Source: Wohlfahrtiimonas larvae (GTDB lineage: Bacteria > Pseudomonadota > Gammaproteobacteria > Cardiobacteriales > Wohlfahrtiimonadaceae). From it: a stretch of DNA of 64,000 nucleotides. The stretch covers positions 248,001 to 312,000 of the forward strand of contig NZ_BAABKE010000001.1 in assembly GCF_039543665.1 (NCBI RefSeq), read 5' to 3'. Below, one piece after another: positions 1-9,100 of this stretch. The position numbers and the translations under genes are program-made. The notes under the pieces were generated by a model that saw nothing but the letters and a program-made list of their open reading frames with translations, had not been told where the DNA came from and did no database searches. Positions within the stretch are counted from its first letter, which is position 1; the number at the start of each line of letters is the position of its first letter.

Positions 1-2209
1 ACTCGTGGAAACAACTGAACGTATCAAGTTGCATGCAATTAATAAGGTTGTGGCAGATGATAGCGAAGAAGACTTAGATTATTGCATTGCTGATTATTCA
101 TTAGAGCCCATCGAAGAGGATTTATCAGAAAACTTATCGAAAGTTTATGGCAATGTGATTCGTAATTTATTCAATAATATTTCGACATTGACGAAAATTC
201 CTGAAGATTTATTGAAAAATATTAAGCATGAAGATGACTTAATGCAGTTGGCGATTAAAGTCATTAATTATTTGCCTGTTTCCATTGCGAAAAAACAAGA
301 AGTACTGGAAGAGCCTGCATTAGGACAATTGGTGAAAAACTTAGTATCACAATTGACTTATGAGGTGGATGTTTTAGAAACACAAAATCGTATTCAAGCT
401 TCTGTACAAAAACAGATGAGTAAAAATCAGCGTGAATACTATTTGAATGAACAAATCAAAGCCATTCGCACAGAATTGGACGATTTGAATGATTCAGGCT
501 TATCTGAGTTAGATCAGTTGGAAGAAAAAATTCTAAAAGCTAAAATGCCAAAAGAGGCTGAAGAAAAAGCTTTGACAGAATTAAAACGTTTAAAATCTAT
601 GCCTGCAATGTCATCAGAAGGCACAGTTGCACGTACGTATATTGATTGGTTATTGAAAATGCCATGGAATAAACGTTCACGTTTGAAATATGACATTGTG
701 AAAGCGGAAGATCGTTTGGATCAAGATCATTCTGGCTTAGAAAAAGTGAAAGAACGTATTTTAGAATATTTGGCAGTGACTAATCACACGAAAAGCGTGA
801 AGGGCAATATTTTATGCTTAATTGGCCCACCGGGCGTTGGTAAAACAACATTAGCACGCTCAATTGCAGATGCAACAGGCCGAGAATTAGTGCGTATGAG
901 TTTAGGCGGCGTGCATGATGAATCAGAAATTCGTGGGCATCGTCGGACTTACATTGGCGCATTGCCAGGTAAAATTGTGCAGATGCTTGCAAAAGCTAAA
1001 ACAAAAAATCCATTGATGTTATTGGATGAGATTGACAAAATGGGTTCAGATTATAAAGGTGATCCGGCTCATGCGATGTTGGAAGTTTTAGATCCTGAGC
1101 AAAACTCAACTTTTAATGATCACTATTTAGATGTGGATGTGGATCTCTCAGAGGTGATGTTCATTGCGACAGCAAATAGCTTTAATATTCCAGGGCCATT
1201 GCGTGATCGTATGGAAATCATTGAATTATCAAGTTATACAGAGCTTGAGAAGTTGGATATCGCAAAAAACTACTTGTTGCCAAAACAGTTGAAAGAGCAT
1301 AAGTTGAAAGAAGATGCGATCAAAATTTCAGATAGCCTAATGTTAGATATCATTCGTTTATATACGAAAGAAGCGGGTGTTCGTTCGTTGGATCGCGAGC
1401 TTGCTAAAGTTTGCCGTAAAGTGATCAAAGAGATCATGAAAAAATCTGATGGTAAAAAAGGTAAAGCAGCCGTTAAAGTTAACGATCATAAACCTGTGAC
1501 ATTGACGAAGAAAATGTTGGAATCATATTTAGGAATGCCACGTTTCCGCTTTGGTGTGAAAGAGAAAGATGATCAAGTGGGGTATGTGAATGGTTTAGCT
1601 TGGACACAGTTGGGCGGTGAATTATTGGGCATTGAAGTAGAAGTAATGCCGGGCAAAGGTAACTTAATCACAACAGGTAGTTTGGGTGATGTGATGAAAG
1701 AATCTATGCGTACAGCCATGAGCTTGATTCGTTCTCGTGCCCAATCTTATGGATTAGCACACGACTTTGCAGATAAATTAGATATTCATGTTCATGCACC
1801 AGAAGGCGCTGTGCCAAAAGATGGGCCAAGTGCAGGTGGTGCAATCACTGTTGCGATTCTATCAGCACTATTAAACCAAGCGATTCGTTCTGATATTGGG
1901 ATGACAGGTGAGGTTACATTGCGTGGTAATATCTTAGCTATTGGTGGATTGAAAGAAAAATTATTGGCGGCTGCTCGTGCAGGATTGAAAACAGTATTGA
2001 TTCCTGAAGAAAATATCAAGGATTTAGAAGATATTCCTGCAGAAGTTAAGAAGCAATTAACCATAATTCCTGTTTCGCATTTTGATGAGGTAATTCAACA
2101 CTCTTTTGTTCAGGGTATTGAAAAAGATGATTATTTTCAAAGATATAACGCATTAGAGGACTTTTCTGTACCTATGAGCAATGTCAAAGGGAGTGAGAAA
2201 CGCTGCTAA
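1..2209 (+). CDS. lon: ATP-dependent protease Lon, 5' end missing at window edge
   Basis: Lon is a soluble homo-oligomeric AAA+ serine protease that degrades misfolded and regulatory proteins. The reading frame is open to the left edge, so the first part of the N-terminal substrate-binding domain is missing; the GTG at 5 is internal, not the start. Counting from that codon, the Walker A GPPGVGKT is near residue 274 and the Walker B LMLLDEID near 338. The catalytic dyad is Ser609 (PKDGPSAGG) and Lys652 (GGLKEK), spaced 43 residues apart as in E. coli Lon. All catalytic elements are intact. hupB follows on the same strand, the same order as in E. coli, but it has its own promoter. Confidence 0.97.
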   Translation, partial: LVETTERIKLHAINKVVADDSEEDLDYCIADYSLEPIEEDLSENLSKVYGNVIRNLFNNISTLTKIPEDLLKNIKHEDDLMQLAIKVINYLPVSIAKKQEVLEEPALGQLVKNLVSQLTYEVDVLETQNRIQASVQKQMSKNQREYYLNEQIKAIRTELDDLNDSGLSELDQLEEKILKAKMPKEAEEKALTELKRLKSMPAMSSEGTVARTYIDWLLKMPWNKRSRLKYDIVKAEDRLDQDHSGLEKVKERILEYLAVTNHTKSVKGNILCLIGPPGVGKTTLARSIADATGRELVRMSLGGVHDESEIRGHRRTYIGALPGKIVQMLAKAKTKNPLMLLDEIDKMGSDYKGDPAHAMLEVLDPEQNSTFNDHYLDVDVDLSEVMFIATANSFNIPGPLRDRMEIIELSSYTELEKLDIAKNYLLPKQLKEHKLKEDAIKISDSLMLDIIRLYTKEAGVRSLDRELAKVCRKVIKEIMKKSDGKKGKAAVKVNDHKPVTLTKKMLESYLGMPRFRFGVKEKDDQVGYVNGLAWTQLGGELLGIEVEVMPGKGNLITTGSLGDVMKESMRTAMSLIRSRAQSYGLAHDFADKLDIHVHAPEGAVPKDGPSAGGAITVAILSALLNQAIRSDIGMTGEVTLRGNILAIGGLKEKLLAAARAGLKTVLIPEENIKDLEDIPAEVKKQLTIIPVSHFDEVIQHSFVQGIEKDDYFQRYNALEDFSVPMSNVKGSEKRC

Positions 2210-2215
2210 AATTTC

Positions 2216-2244
2216 TTGACTAGCTAGTAATTGCAACGTATAAA
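2216..2244 (+). promoter_or_regulatory. Sigma-70 promoter for hupB
   Basis: TTGACT (2216-2221) and TATAAA (2239-2244) are separated by exactly 17 bases, close to the sigma-70 consensus. It lies in the lon-hupB gap just after the lon stop, so hupB can be expressed at high level independently of lon. A second TATAAT at 2293-2298 is too close to the ATG to leave much leader. Confidence 0.75.
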
Positions 2245-2253
2245 GCATATTGT

Positions 2254-2273
2254 ATCCCCTAAATACAGGGGAT
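2254..2273. repeat. Inverted repeat between lon and hupB
   Basis: Perfect 6-base arms ATCCCC (2254-2259) and GGGGAT (2268-2273) flank an 8-base loop. It sits ten bases downstream of the predicted -10 element, so it would lie near the 5' end of the hupB transcript. No T-run follows, so it is unlikely to terminate lon efficiently. It could be an operator or an mRNA 5' stem; the sequence does not decide. Confidence 0.4.
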
Positions 2274-2315
2274 CAGCATGTTTGAACTTGTATATAATAA
2301 CTAGGTAGGTAATTT

Positions 2316-2621
2316 ATGAATAAGACAGAATTAATTGCAGCAGTTGCTGAAAAAGCAGACATCAGTAAAGTAGCAGCAGCAAAAACAGTAGATGCGGTAA
2401 TGGAAACTGTAAAAGAAACTCTACAAGCTGGTGATAGCGTAACTTTAATCGGCTTTGGTACATTTTCTGTACGTGATCGTGCTGCACGTGTTGGCCGCGA
2501 TCCACGTAATCCTGAAAAAACAATTCAAATCAAAGCATCTAAAGTACCAGCATTTAAAGCAGGTAAAGGCTTAAAAGATGCAGTGAATGGTCCAGAAGCT
2601 AAAAAAGCTAAGAAGAAGTAA
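2316..2621 (+). CDS. hupB: DNA-binding protein HU
   Basis: Small basic nucleoid protein that bends and compacts DNA as a dimer. The 101 residues show the HU/IHF fold signature: N-terminal MNKTELI helices, a GFGTFSVRDRAARVGRDPRNP segment split around the DNA-binding arm, and the IKASKVPAFKAGKGLKDAV end. The chain carries about ten extra C-terminal residues ending in a lysine run (KKAKKK), slightly longer than the 90-residue E. coli protein. The start is supported by AGGTAGG upstream of the ATG. It has its own promoter and terminator and so is a monocistronic unit. HU rather than IHF is preferred from the overall match and the position after lon. Confidence 0.95.
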   Translation: MNKTELIAAVAEKADISKVAAAKTVDAVMETVKETLQAGDSVTLIGFGTFSVRDRAARVGRDPRNPEKTIQIKASKVPAFKAGKGLKDAVNGPEAKKAKKK

Positions 2622-2631
2622 TTGCTTCTTT

Positions 2632-2668
2632 AAAAACTCTAAGTCATTTTTGATTTAGAGTTTTTTTA
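2632..2668 (+). terminator. Rho-independent terminator of hupB
   Basis: ACTCTAA and TTAGAGT arms, extended by A/T pairs, are followed by a run of seven T. It lies ten bases after the hupB stop. Confidence 0.85.
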
Positions 2669-2730
2669 TATCTGGATGATGTTGTCGTATTGTAGTTATT
2701 TGCTAAAAAAATAAGTATAAGGTGGCCATT

Positions 2731-4842
2731 ATGGTTGTATCATCAGAAAATAAAATAACGAAACATGCAATATGGATCGTAATTGCAGTATTAGGGGCGT
2801 TTAGCCTCGGCTACGTCGCCTTAAATAGAGGCGAAACAATCAATGCTATGTGGGTATTGGTTGCATCAGTATGTATTTATCTTATCGGTTACCGTTATTA
2901 TGCGTTATATATTTCTAATAAAGTTTTAGGGGTTGATAAAACACGCTTAACCCCTGCATATCGTCATAATGATGGATTGGATTTTGTTCCAACTCGTAAA
3001 TCTATTTTGTTTGGTCACCACTTTGCGGCAATTGCAGGTGCAGGGCCATTGGTTGGGCCTGTATTGGCTGCACAAATGGGATATTTGCCAGGGATGCTCT
3101 GGTTATTAGCAGGTGTTGTATTCGCAGGTGCAGTACAAGACTTTATGGTTTTATTTGTTTCTACTCGCCGTGATGGTAAATCATTGGGTGAACTCATTAA
3201 AATGGAAATGGGAACAATACCAGGTATTATTGCTTTAGTTGCTTGCTTTATGATCATGATTATTATTCTAGCTGTATTAGCAATGATCGTTGTTAAAGCA
3301 TTGACTCATAGTCCATGGGGAACATTTGCAGTTGCGTTTACAATCCCATTAGCAGTATTTATGGGATTGTATATGCGATATATTCGCCCAGGTAAAGTCA
3401 TGGAGATTTCCATTGTTGGCTTTATTTTGTTAGTGCTTGGCATCATTTATGGACAAGATGTTGCAGCCCATCCTGTAATGAAAGAATGGTTTGATTTATC
3501 AGGTGTTGGCTTAACATGGGCATTGATCATTTATGGATTCATTGCTGCTGTATTACCTGTTTGGTTATTATTAGCACCGCGTGATTATTTATCCACCTTC
3601 TTAAAAATTGGTGCAATTTTTGCATTGGCGATTGGTATTGTTGTGATTATGCCTGACATGAAAATGCCAGCAATTACTAAATATGCGATTGAAGGTAATG
3701 GTCCTGTTTGGTCAGGTGATTTATTTCCATTCTTATTCATCACCATTGCATGTGGTGCGGTTTCTGGTTTCCATGCATTGATTTCATCAGGTACAACGCC
3801 AAAAATGTTGGAAAATGAAGACCAAGCAGCATTGATTGGTTATGGTGGAATGTTGATGGAATCATTTGTAGCTGTGATGGCTCTGATTTCAGCTGCGATC
3901 ATTGATCCTGGTGTTTATTTTGCAATGAACAGTCCTGTTGCATTCTTGAATCCTACAGGCATGGAAGATTTAGTATTGGCAGCATCACAAACTGTGAGTA
4001 ATATTGGTTTCCAAATCACGCCTGAAGATTTGCGTCAAATCGCAGTAGATGTGGGCGAAGAAAGCATTATCTCTCGTGCAGGTGGTGCGCCAACACTAGC
4101 TGTTGGTATGGCAACGATTTTACATGGTGCGATTGGTGGTCTAGTTTCTATGTCATTCTGGTATCATTTTGCAATCTTATTTGAAGCATTGTTCATCTTG
4201 ACAGCGGTAGATGCGGGTACTCGTTCAGCACGTTATATGTTCCAGGGTTTATTGGCAATCATTCATCCATCTTGGGGTAAAACAGATTTCTTGCCTGCAA
4301 ATTTAGTGGCAACGGGCATTGTAGTTGCAGCTTGGGGGTACTTCTTGTATCAAGGTGTTGTGGATCCATTGGGTGGTATCAATACATTATGGCCATTGTT
4401 CGGTATTGCGAACCAAATGTTAGCGGCAATTGCGCTAATGTTATGTGCAGCAGTATTGTATAAGATGAAACATCAGCGTCACGTTTGGGTTGCAATTTTC
4501 CCTACAGGTTGGTTGTTGTTAGCGACCATGTGGGCAGGCGCTGAGAAAGTATTCTCATCTGATCCTAAAGTTGGTTTCTGGGCAACAGCTGATAGTTTAC
4601 AAGCTAAATTTATCGATGTGCCATTTGTGCCACAAGGTACTTTCAAATCAGTGGAACAAGTTCAACAAGTGATTTTCAATAATAACTTGAATGGCGGTTT
4701 AACATTGTTCTTCATGGTTGTTGTGGTTGTATTGGGTTTCTATTCAGTGAAAACTGCTTTATCAGGCCTAAGAAATCCTAAACCAACAGCGAATGAAGTT
4801 CCTTACGAACCATTTCCAGAGAAGTTACCAGTATCACATTAG
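2731..4842 (+). CDS. btsT: CstA/BtsT-family pyruvate (peptide) transporter
   Basis: Large inner-membrane carbon-starvation family transporter, 703 residues, close to E. coli BtsT (716) and CstA (701). Many hydrophobic segments are visible; the family signatures include LFGHHFAAIAGAGPLVGPVLA near residue 95 and SGFHALISSGTTPK near 350. The ATG at 2731 is chosen because AAGGTGG lies five bases upstream; the GTG at 2722 would overlap that ribosome site. The downstream yjiX and yjiA homologues match the E. coli btsT-yjiX-yjiA order, which favours BtsT (pyruvate/H+ symport) over CstA, though CstA also has a YjiX-like partner. No BtsSR two-component genes are in the window. Confidence 0.85.
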   Translation: MVVSSENKITKHAIWIVIAVLGAFSLGYVALNRGETINAMWVLVASVCIYLIGYRYYALYISNKVLGVDKTRLTPAYRHNDGLDFVPTRKSILFGHHFAAIAGAGPLVGPVLAAQMGYLPGMLWLLAGVVFAGAVQDFMVLFVSTRRDGKSLGELIKMEMGTIPGIIALVACFMIMIIILAVLAMIVVKALTHSPWGTFAVAFTIPLAVFMGLYMRYIRPGKVMEISIVGFILLVLGIIYGQDVAAHPVMKEWFDLSGVGLTWALIIYGFIAAVLPVWLLLAPRDYLSTFLKIGAIFALAIGIVVIMPDMKMPAITKYAIEGNGPVWSGDLFPFLFITIACGAVSGFHALISSGTTPKMLENEDQAALIGYGGMLMESFVAVMALISAAIIDPGVYFAMNSPVAFLNPTGMEDLVLAASQTVSNIGFQITPEDLRQIAVDVGEESIISRAGGAPTLAVGMATILHGAIGGLVSMSFWYHFAILFEALFILTAVDAGTRSARYMFQGLLAIIHPSWGKTDFLPANLVATGIVVAAWGYFLYQGVVDPLGGINTLWPLFGIANQMLAAIALMLCAAVLYKMKHQRHVWVAIFPTGWLLLATMWAGAEKVFSSDPKVGFWATADSLQAKFIDVPFVPQGTFKSVEQVQQVIFNNNLNGGLTLFFMVVVVVLGFYSVKTALSGLRNPKPTANEVPYEPFPEKLPVSH

Positions 4843-4854
4843 TGTATAATATTT

Positions 4855-4885
4855 CAGGCTAATCATAAGATTAGCCTGATTTTTA
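4855..4885 (+). terminator. Strong hairpin terminator between btsT and yjiX
   Basis: Perfect 10-base arms CAGGCTAATC (4855-4864) and GATTAGCCTG (4869-4878), loop ATAA, then ATTTTT. It lies inside the btsT-yjiX-yjiA unit, so it probably attenuates rather than separates expression of the two downstream genes unless they have a promoter I cannot identify. Confidence 0.85.
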
Positions 4886-4901
4886 TGTAAAGGAGCTTAA
4901 G

Positions 4902-5099
4902 ATGTTTAATAAACTCGCTAAAGCAGGTAAATATTTAGGTCAAATGGCCAATTTAATGGTTGGCATTCCTGATTATGATAATTATGTACAACATATGAAG
5001 CTGAATCATCCTGATAAAACGCCAATGACTTATGAAGAATTCTTCAGAGAGCGCCAAGATGCGCGTTATGGTGGTAAGGGCGGATTTAAGTGTTGTTAA
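4902..5099 (+). CDS. yjiX: YbdD/YjiX family small protein
   Basis: 65-residue protein of the YbdD/YjiX family, which is almost always encoded directly behind a CstA/BtsT transporter. The characteristic end YGGKGGFKCC and the central YxxYVQHMxxxHPD segment are present. It has no signal peptide and no clear membrane segment. AAGGAG lies eight bases before the ATG. Its molecular function is not known to me; genomic linkage suggests it supports the upstream transporter. It follows a strong terminator, which would keep its level below that of btsT. Confidence 0.85.
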   Translation: MFNKLAKAGKYLGQMANLMVGIPDYDNYVQHMKLNHPDKTPMTYEEFFRERQDARYGGKGGFKCC

Positions 5100-5123
5100 A
5101 CATCCATTAGAAAAGGCAAAACA

Positions 5124-6134
5124 ATGTTACCAGTGACAATATTGACGGGATTTTTAGGTTCAGGCAAAACAACTTTTATTAATTATTTGTTAACGAACAA
5201 TCAAGGCGAAAAGCTAGCGATTGTTGAAAATGAGTTTGGCGAAGTGAGCATTGACAGTGCTTTGTTGAAGCATAGCCAAACGATGGAATTAATTGAGTTG
5301 AGCAACGGTTGTATTTGCTGTAGCGTTCGTGGTGAATTAACGGAAGCCCTGCATGAACTTCTCGATAAAATTGAACGTGGTGATATTGCAATTGATCGCT
5401 TAATTTTAGAAACAACAGGCTTGGCAGATCCAGGCCCAATCATTCAAGCGTTCTTTGTGGATGAACGCATTCGTAATTCTGTCTATTTAGATGCAGTGAT
5501 CACATTGGTGGATGCTGAACATGCCTTAATTCAGCTTGATGAACATCGCGTTGCATCTGCACAAATTGGCTTTGCAGATCGCATTGTATTAACGAAAGTT
5601 GATCGCGTGGATGATGAGCAAAAAGCAGATGTATTGAATCGTTTGAATCGCATCAATCAAAAAGCAGAAATCTTAGAAGCCGTTTTAGGTGCATTGCCAA
5701 AAGAATCTTGGCTCGATATTAAAGCCTTTGAAATTGATAATAATTTAAATGTTCAACAAGGCAGTTATCAATTTGAATCCAATCAAAACCAAATGAGCTT
5801 TCAGCCATTTTCATTTGACCCAAATGCTCGCTCTTGGAATGATGATATTAAATCTTATGTGTTCCGTGGTAAACGTATGGATATTGATGCCATTGGCAGC
5901 GTGATGGAGCAGATGATCGAAAATTATGGTAATGATATGCTCCGCTATAAAGGCATTTTAGCGATTGCCAATAATGAAGAGCGTCTAATCATTCAGGGCG
6001 TTTATAAAGTTGTGGGTTTTGATTATGGTGATGAATGGCAAGCAAATGAAACTGCTGAATCAACCTTAGTTGTGATTGGCAGAAACTTACCATTTGAAGA
6101 ATTGGAACAACAGTTTTTATCAGCTGAGGCGTAA
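5124..6134 (+). CDS. yjiA: G3E-family GTPase YjiA (CobW-like)
   Basis: Cytoplasmic P-loop GTPase of the COG0523/G3E metallochaperone family, 336 residues. The P-loop GFLGSGKT is at residues 9-16, the metal-binding CxCC motif (CICC) at 63-66, and ETTGLADP follows as the switch region. The C-terminal CobW_C domain includes YVFRGKRMD and VVIGRNL. Family members bind Zn2+, Co2+ or Ni2+ and are proposed to deliver metal. Position directly after yjiX repeats the E. coli arrangement. The true metal client is not evident from sequence. Confidence 0.9.
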   Translation: MLPVTILTGFLGSGKTTFINYLLTNNQGEKLAIVENEFGEVSIDSALLKHSQTMELIELSNGCICCSVRGELTEALHELLDKIERGDIAIDRLILETTGLADPGPIIQAFFVDERIRNSVYLDAVITLVDAEHALIQLDEHRVASAQIGFADRIVLTKVDRVDDEQKADVLNRLNRINQKAEILEAVLGALPKESWLDIKAFEIDNNLNVQQGSYQFESNQNQMSFQPFSFDPNARSWNDDIKSYVFRGKRMDIDAIGSVMEQMIENYGNDMLRYKGILAIANNEERLIIQGVYKVVGFDYGDEWQANETAESTLVVIGRNLPFEELEQQFLSAEA

Positions 6135-6188
6135 AATCAGCTGATTTGTGATAATCTATGACACTATTTTATTTTTACTGAATGTGTC

Positions 6189-9100
6189 ATGAGTCAGAAT
6201 TCTTTGTCATCGCTGTTTGAGTTATTACCGCAAGTTGAGCTAAAGCGCGCCCACTTTTTTCGCCGTGCTTTGCATCAACTGAAGAAAAAAGATGCATCTC
6301 CTGAGGAGATCGAAAAATTAGCTCAAGAGATGAAAGAATCTTGTGCCAATGTTCAGGCTAAATTACAGCAATTCCCTGAAATTACTTATAACGAAGCATT
6401 GCCAATTGCACGTGCACGTGATGAAATTAAAACTGCATTGGCTGATCATCCCGTTGTTGTGATTTGTGGTGAAACAGGTTCAGGGAAAACCACGCAATTA
6501 GCTAAATTCTGCTTAGAATTGGGTTTAGGTGCAAAAGGCTTAATTGGCCACACGCAACCAAGACGCTTGGCCGCAAGAAGCGTTGCTGATCGTATCGCAG
6601 AAGAACTTAAAGTACCCATCGGTGGCTTTGTGGGTTATAAAATGCGATTTTCTGATCAAACGGCGCCAGAAACTACTGTGAAATTAATGACAGATGGTAT
6701 TTTGCTTGCTGAACTCACCAAAGATCCTTTTTTGAATCAATATGAAGTGATCATCATCGATGAGGCACATGAACGTTCGTTGAATATTGATTTCTTATTA
6801 GGAATTTTAAAGCGCATTTTAGAAAAGCGTAAAGATCTCAAGGTGATTATCACATCAGCAACGATTGATCCTGAAAAGTTTGCAAACTTCTTTTCTACGC
6901 CTAAATCCAAAGTACCCATCATCAATGTTTCAGGTAGAACCTATCCTGTAGAAATTCGTTATCGCCCGTTATTGCAAGATGATGGCGATGATCAAGATAT
7001 GATCGAAGGCATTGCAACGGCTGTTCGTGAATTATCACAAGAACAACCAGGCGATATTTTGGTCTTTTTGCCAGGTGAGCGTGAAATTCGTGATGCAGCA
7101 GATGTATTGCATAAAGAATTCTCTCGTTATTATGATGTATTACCGCTATTTTCTCGCTTAAGTAATGCAGAACAAAATCGCATATTTGCACCGCATCATA
7201 AATTACGCATTGTATTGGCAACGAACGTCGCGGAAACATCGTTAACTGTGCCGGGCATTAAATACGTGATTGATACAGGCGTTGCGCGCATTAGTCGCTA
7301 TAGCCCAAGATCACGTTTACAGCGCTTGTTGATCGAGCCTATTGCTCAAGCATCCGCAAATCAACGAAGTGGTCGATGTGGTCGTGTGAGTGAAGGCATT
7401 GCGATTCGATTATTCAGCCAAGAAGATTTTGATAACCGCCCATTATTCTTAGATCCCGAAATTAAGCGCACACAATTGGCTTCTGTAATTTTACAGATGG
7501 CACATTTGCGTTTGGGTAATCCTGAAGATTTTACATTCATTGAACCGCCAGAACTGCGCCAAATTAAAGAAGGTTATATGGCGCTGCGTGAAATCAAGGC
7601 GATTGATGAAGCAACACATTTAACGCAGTTGGGACGAAAATTGGCACTGTTGCCATTAGATCCACGTTTTGGTGCGATGATCTTTAAAGGCATTGAACAT
7701 GGCATTGGGCAGGAAGTTTTAATTTTGGTGGCTCTGTTATCCATTCAAAACCCGAATGAACGCCCGATTGATAAACAACAAGCTGCGGATGAAAAGCACC
7801 GTTTATTTAAAGATAAACAATCGGATTTCATTGGTTATTTGAATTTATGGTTCTGGTATCAAAATCAAGTGAAAGGCAATTCACAATCTTATTTGCGTGA
7901 ATTGTGCCGTAAGCATTTTATCTCGTTCATGCGTATGCGTGAGTGGTTTGAATTGTATCAGCAAATCCGCGATATGCTCAAAGCTTCTAAAATCACATTA
8001 AATGATTTACCTGCAATTTCAGGCGAACAAGAGGGCGATTATCAATTCCCAACATTTGCCACAGATATGATTCATCAATCCTTATTAGTAGGTTTATTGG
8101 ATCATATTGGTGCGCTCGGGGAAGATAATGTTTATCAAGGTGCAATGGGGCAAAAGTTCCGCGTTTTCCCGGGTTCAAGCTTATACAAAAAGCCACCCAA
8201 ATGGTTAATGGCGATGGAAATCGTGGAAACTTCACAAGTTTATGCGCGTATGTGTGCGGGCATTAATCCTGAATGGCTGGAATCCATTGGTTCGCATTTG
8301 ATCAAAAAGCAATACAACGAACCTCATTGGAGTAAAAAACAAGGGCAAGCGGTTGCGGATGAAACTGTGTTCTTATTCAACTTGGCGATCATTCGTAATC
8401 GCCCTGTAAGCTTTGGGCGTATCAATCCTGAATTATCGCGTGAATTGATGATTAAAGAAGGTTTGATTCAGGATGATATTGCAACGCGTGCACATTTCTA
8501 TCGACAAAATCGAGCAACGATTGACAAAGTTGAGGAGATGGAAGATAAAACGCGCCGCCGTGATATTTTGGCAGAAGAAGTTGTGCTGTATGAATGGTAC
8601 GATTCACGTTTGCCAGCGGATTGTTATTCAGTGCAGAAGCTCGAAAAATGGTGTCAAGTTCGTAAAAATAATGATGCTTTGATCTTTACGGAATCCGATA
8701 TTCTCGCGCATGATGGTGATCTGAATTTGGATGATTTTCCTGAAGTATTGGAATTGAATGGTTTAAAGCTCAATACGCAATATCTGTTTGATCCTGCACA
8801 CATTGATGATGGTATGACGTTGTTAGTGCCGATCGCGGCGCTTAATTTATTGGATCAAACGCGCTTGGATTGGTTATCGCGTGGTTTGATTTTGGAGAAA
8901 ATCACGGAATTGCTTCGCACGTTGCCGAAGAGTTATCGTCGTCAATTTGTGCCATTGCCTGATTTTGCGGCTGAGATTTTTAATGAGATCGAATTTGCAG
9001 AAGGTAATCTCTATTACCAATTACAAACCATCATTAAAAAGTTGCGCCATATTGAGATTGAACCTCATGAGTTTGATGAAGCAGCGTTAGATAAGCACCT

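Noticed and set aside
2722..2730. GTG start for btsT
   Set aside because: It would sit inside the AAGGTGG ribosome site that serves the ATG at 2731.
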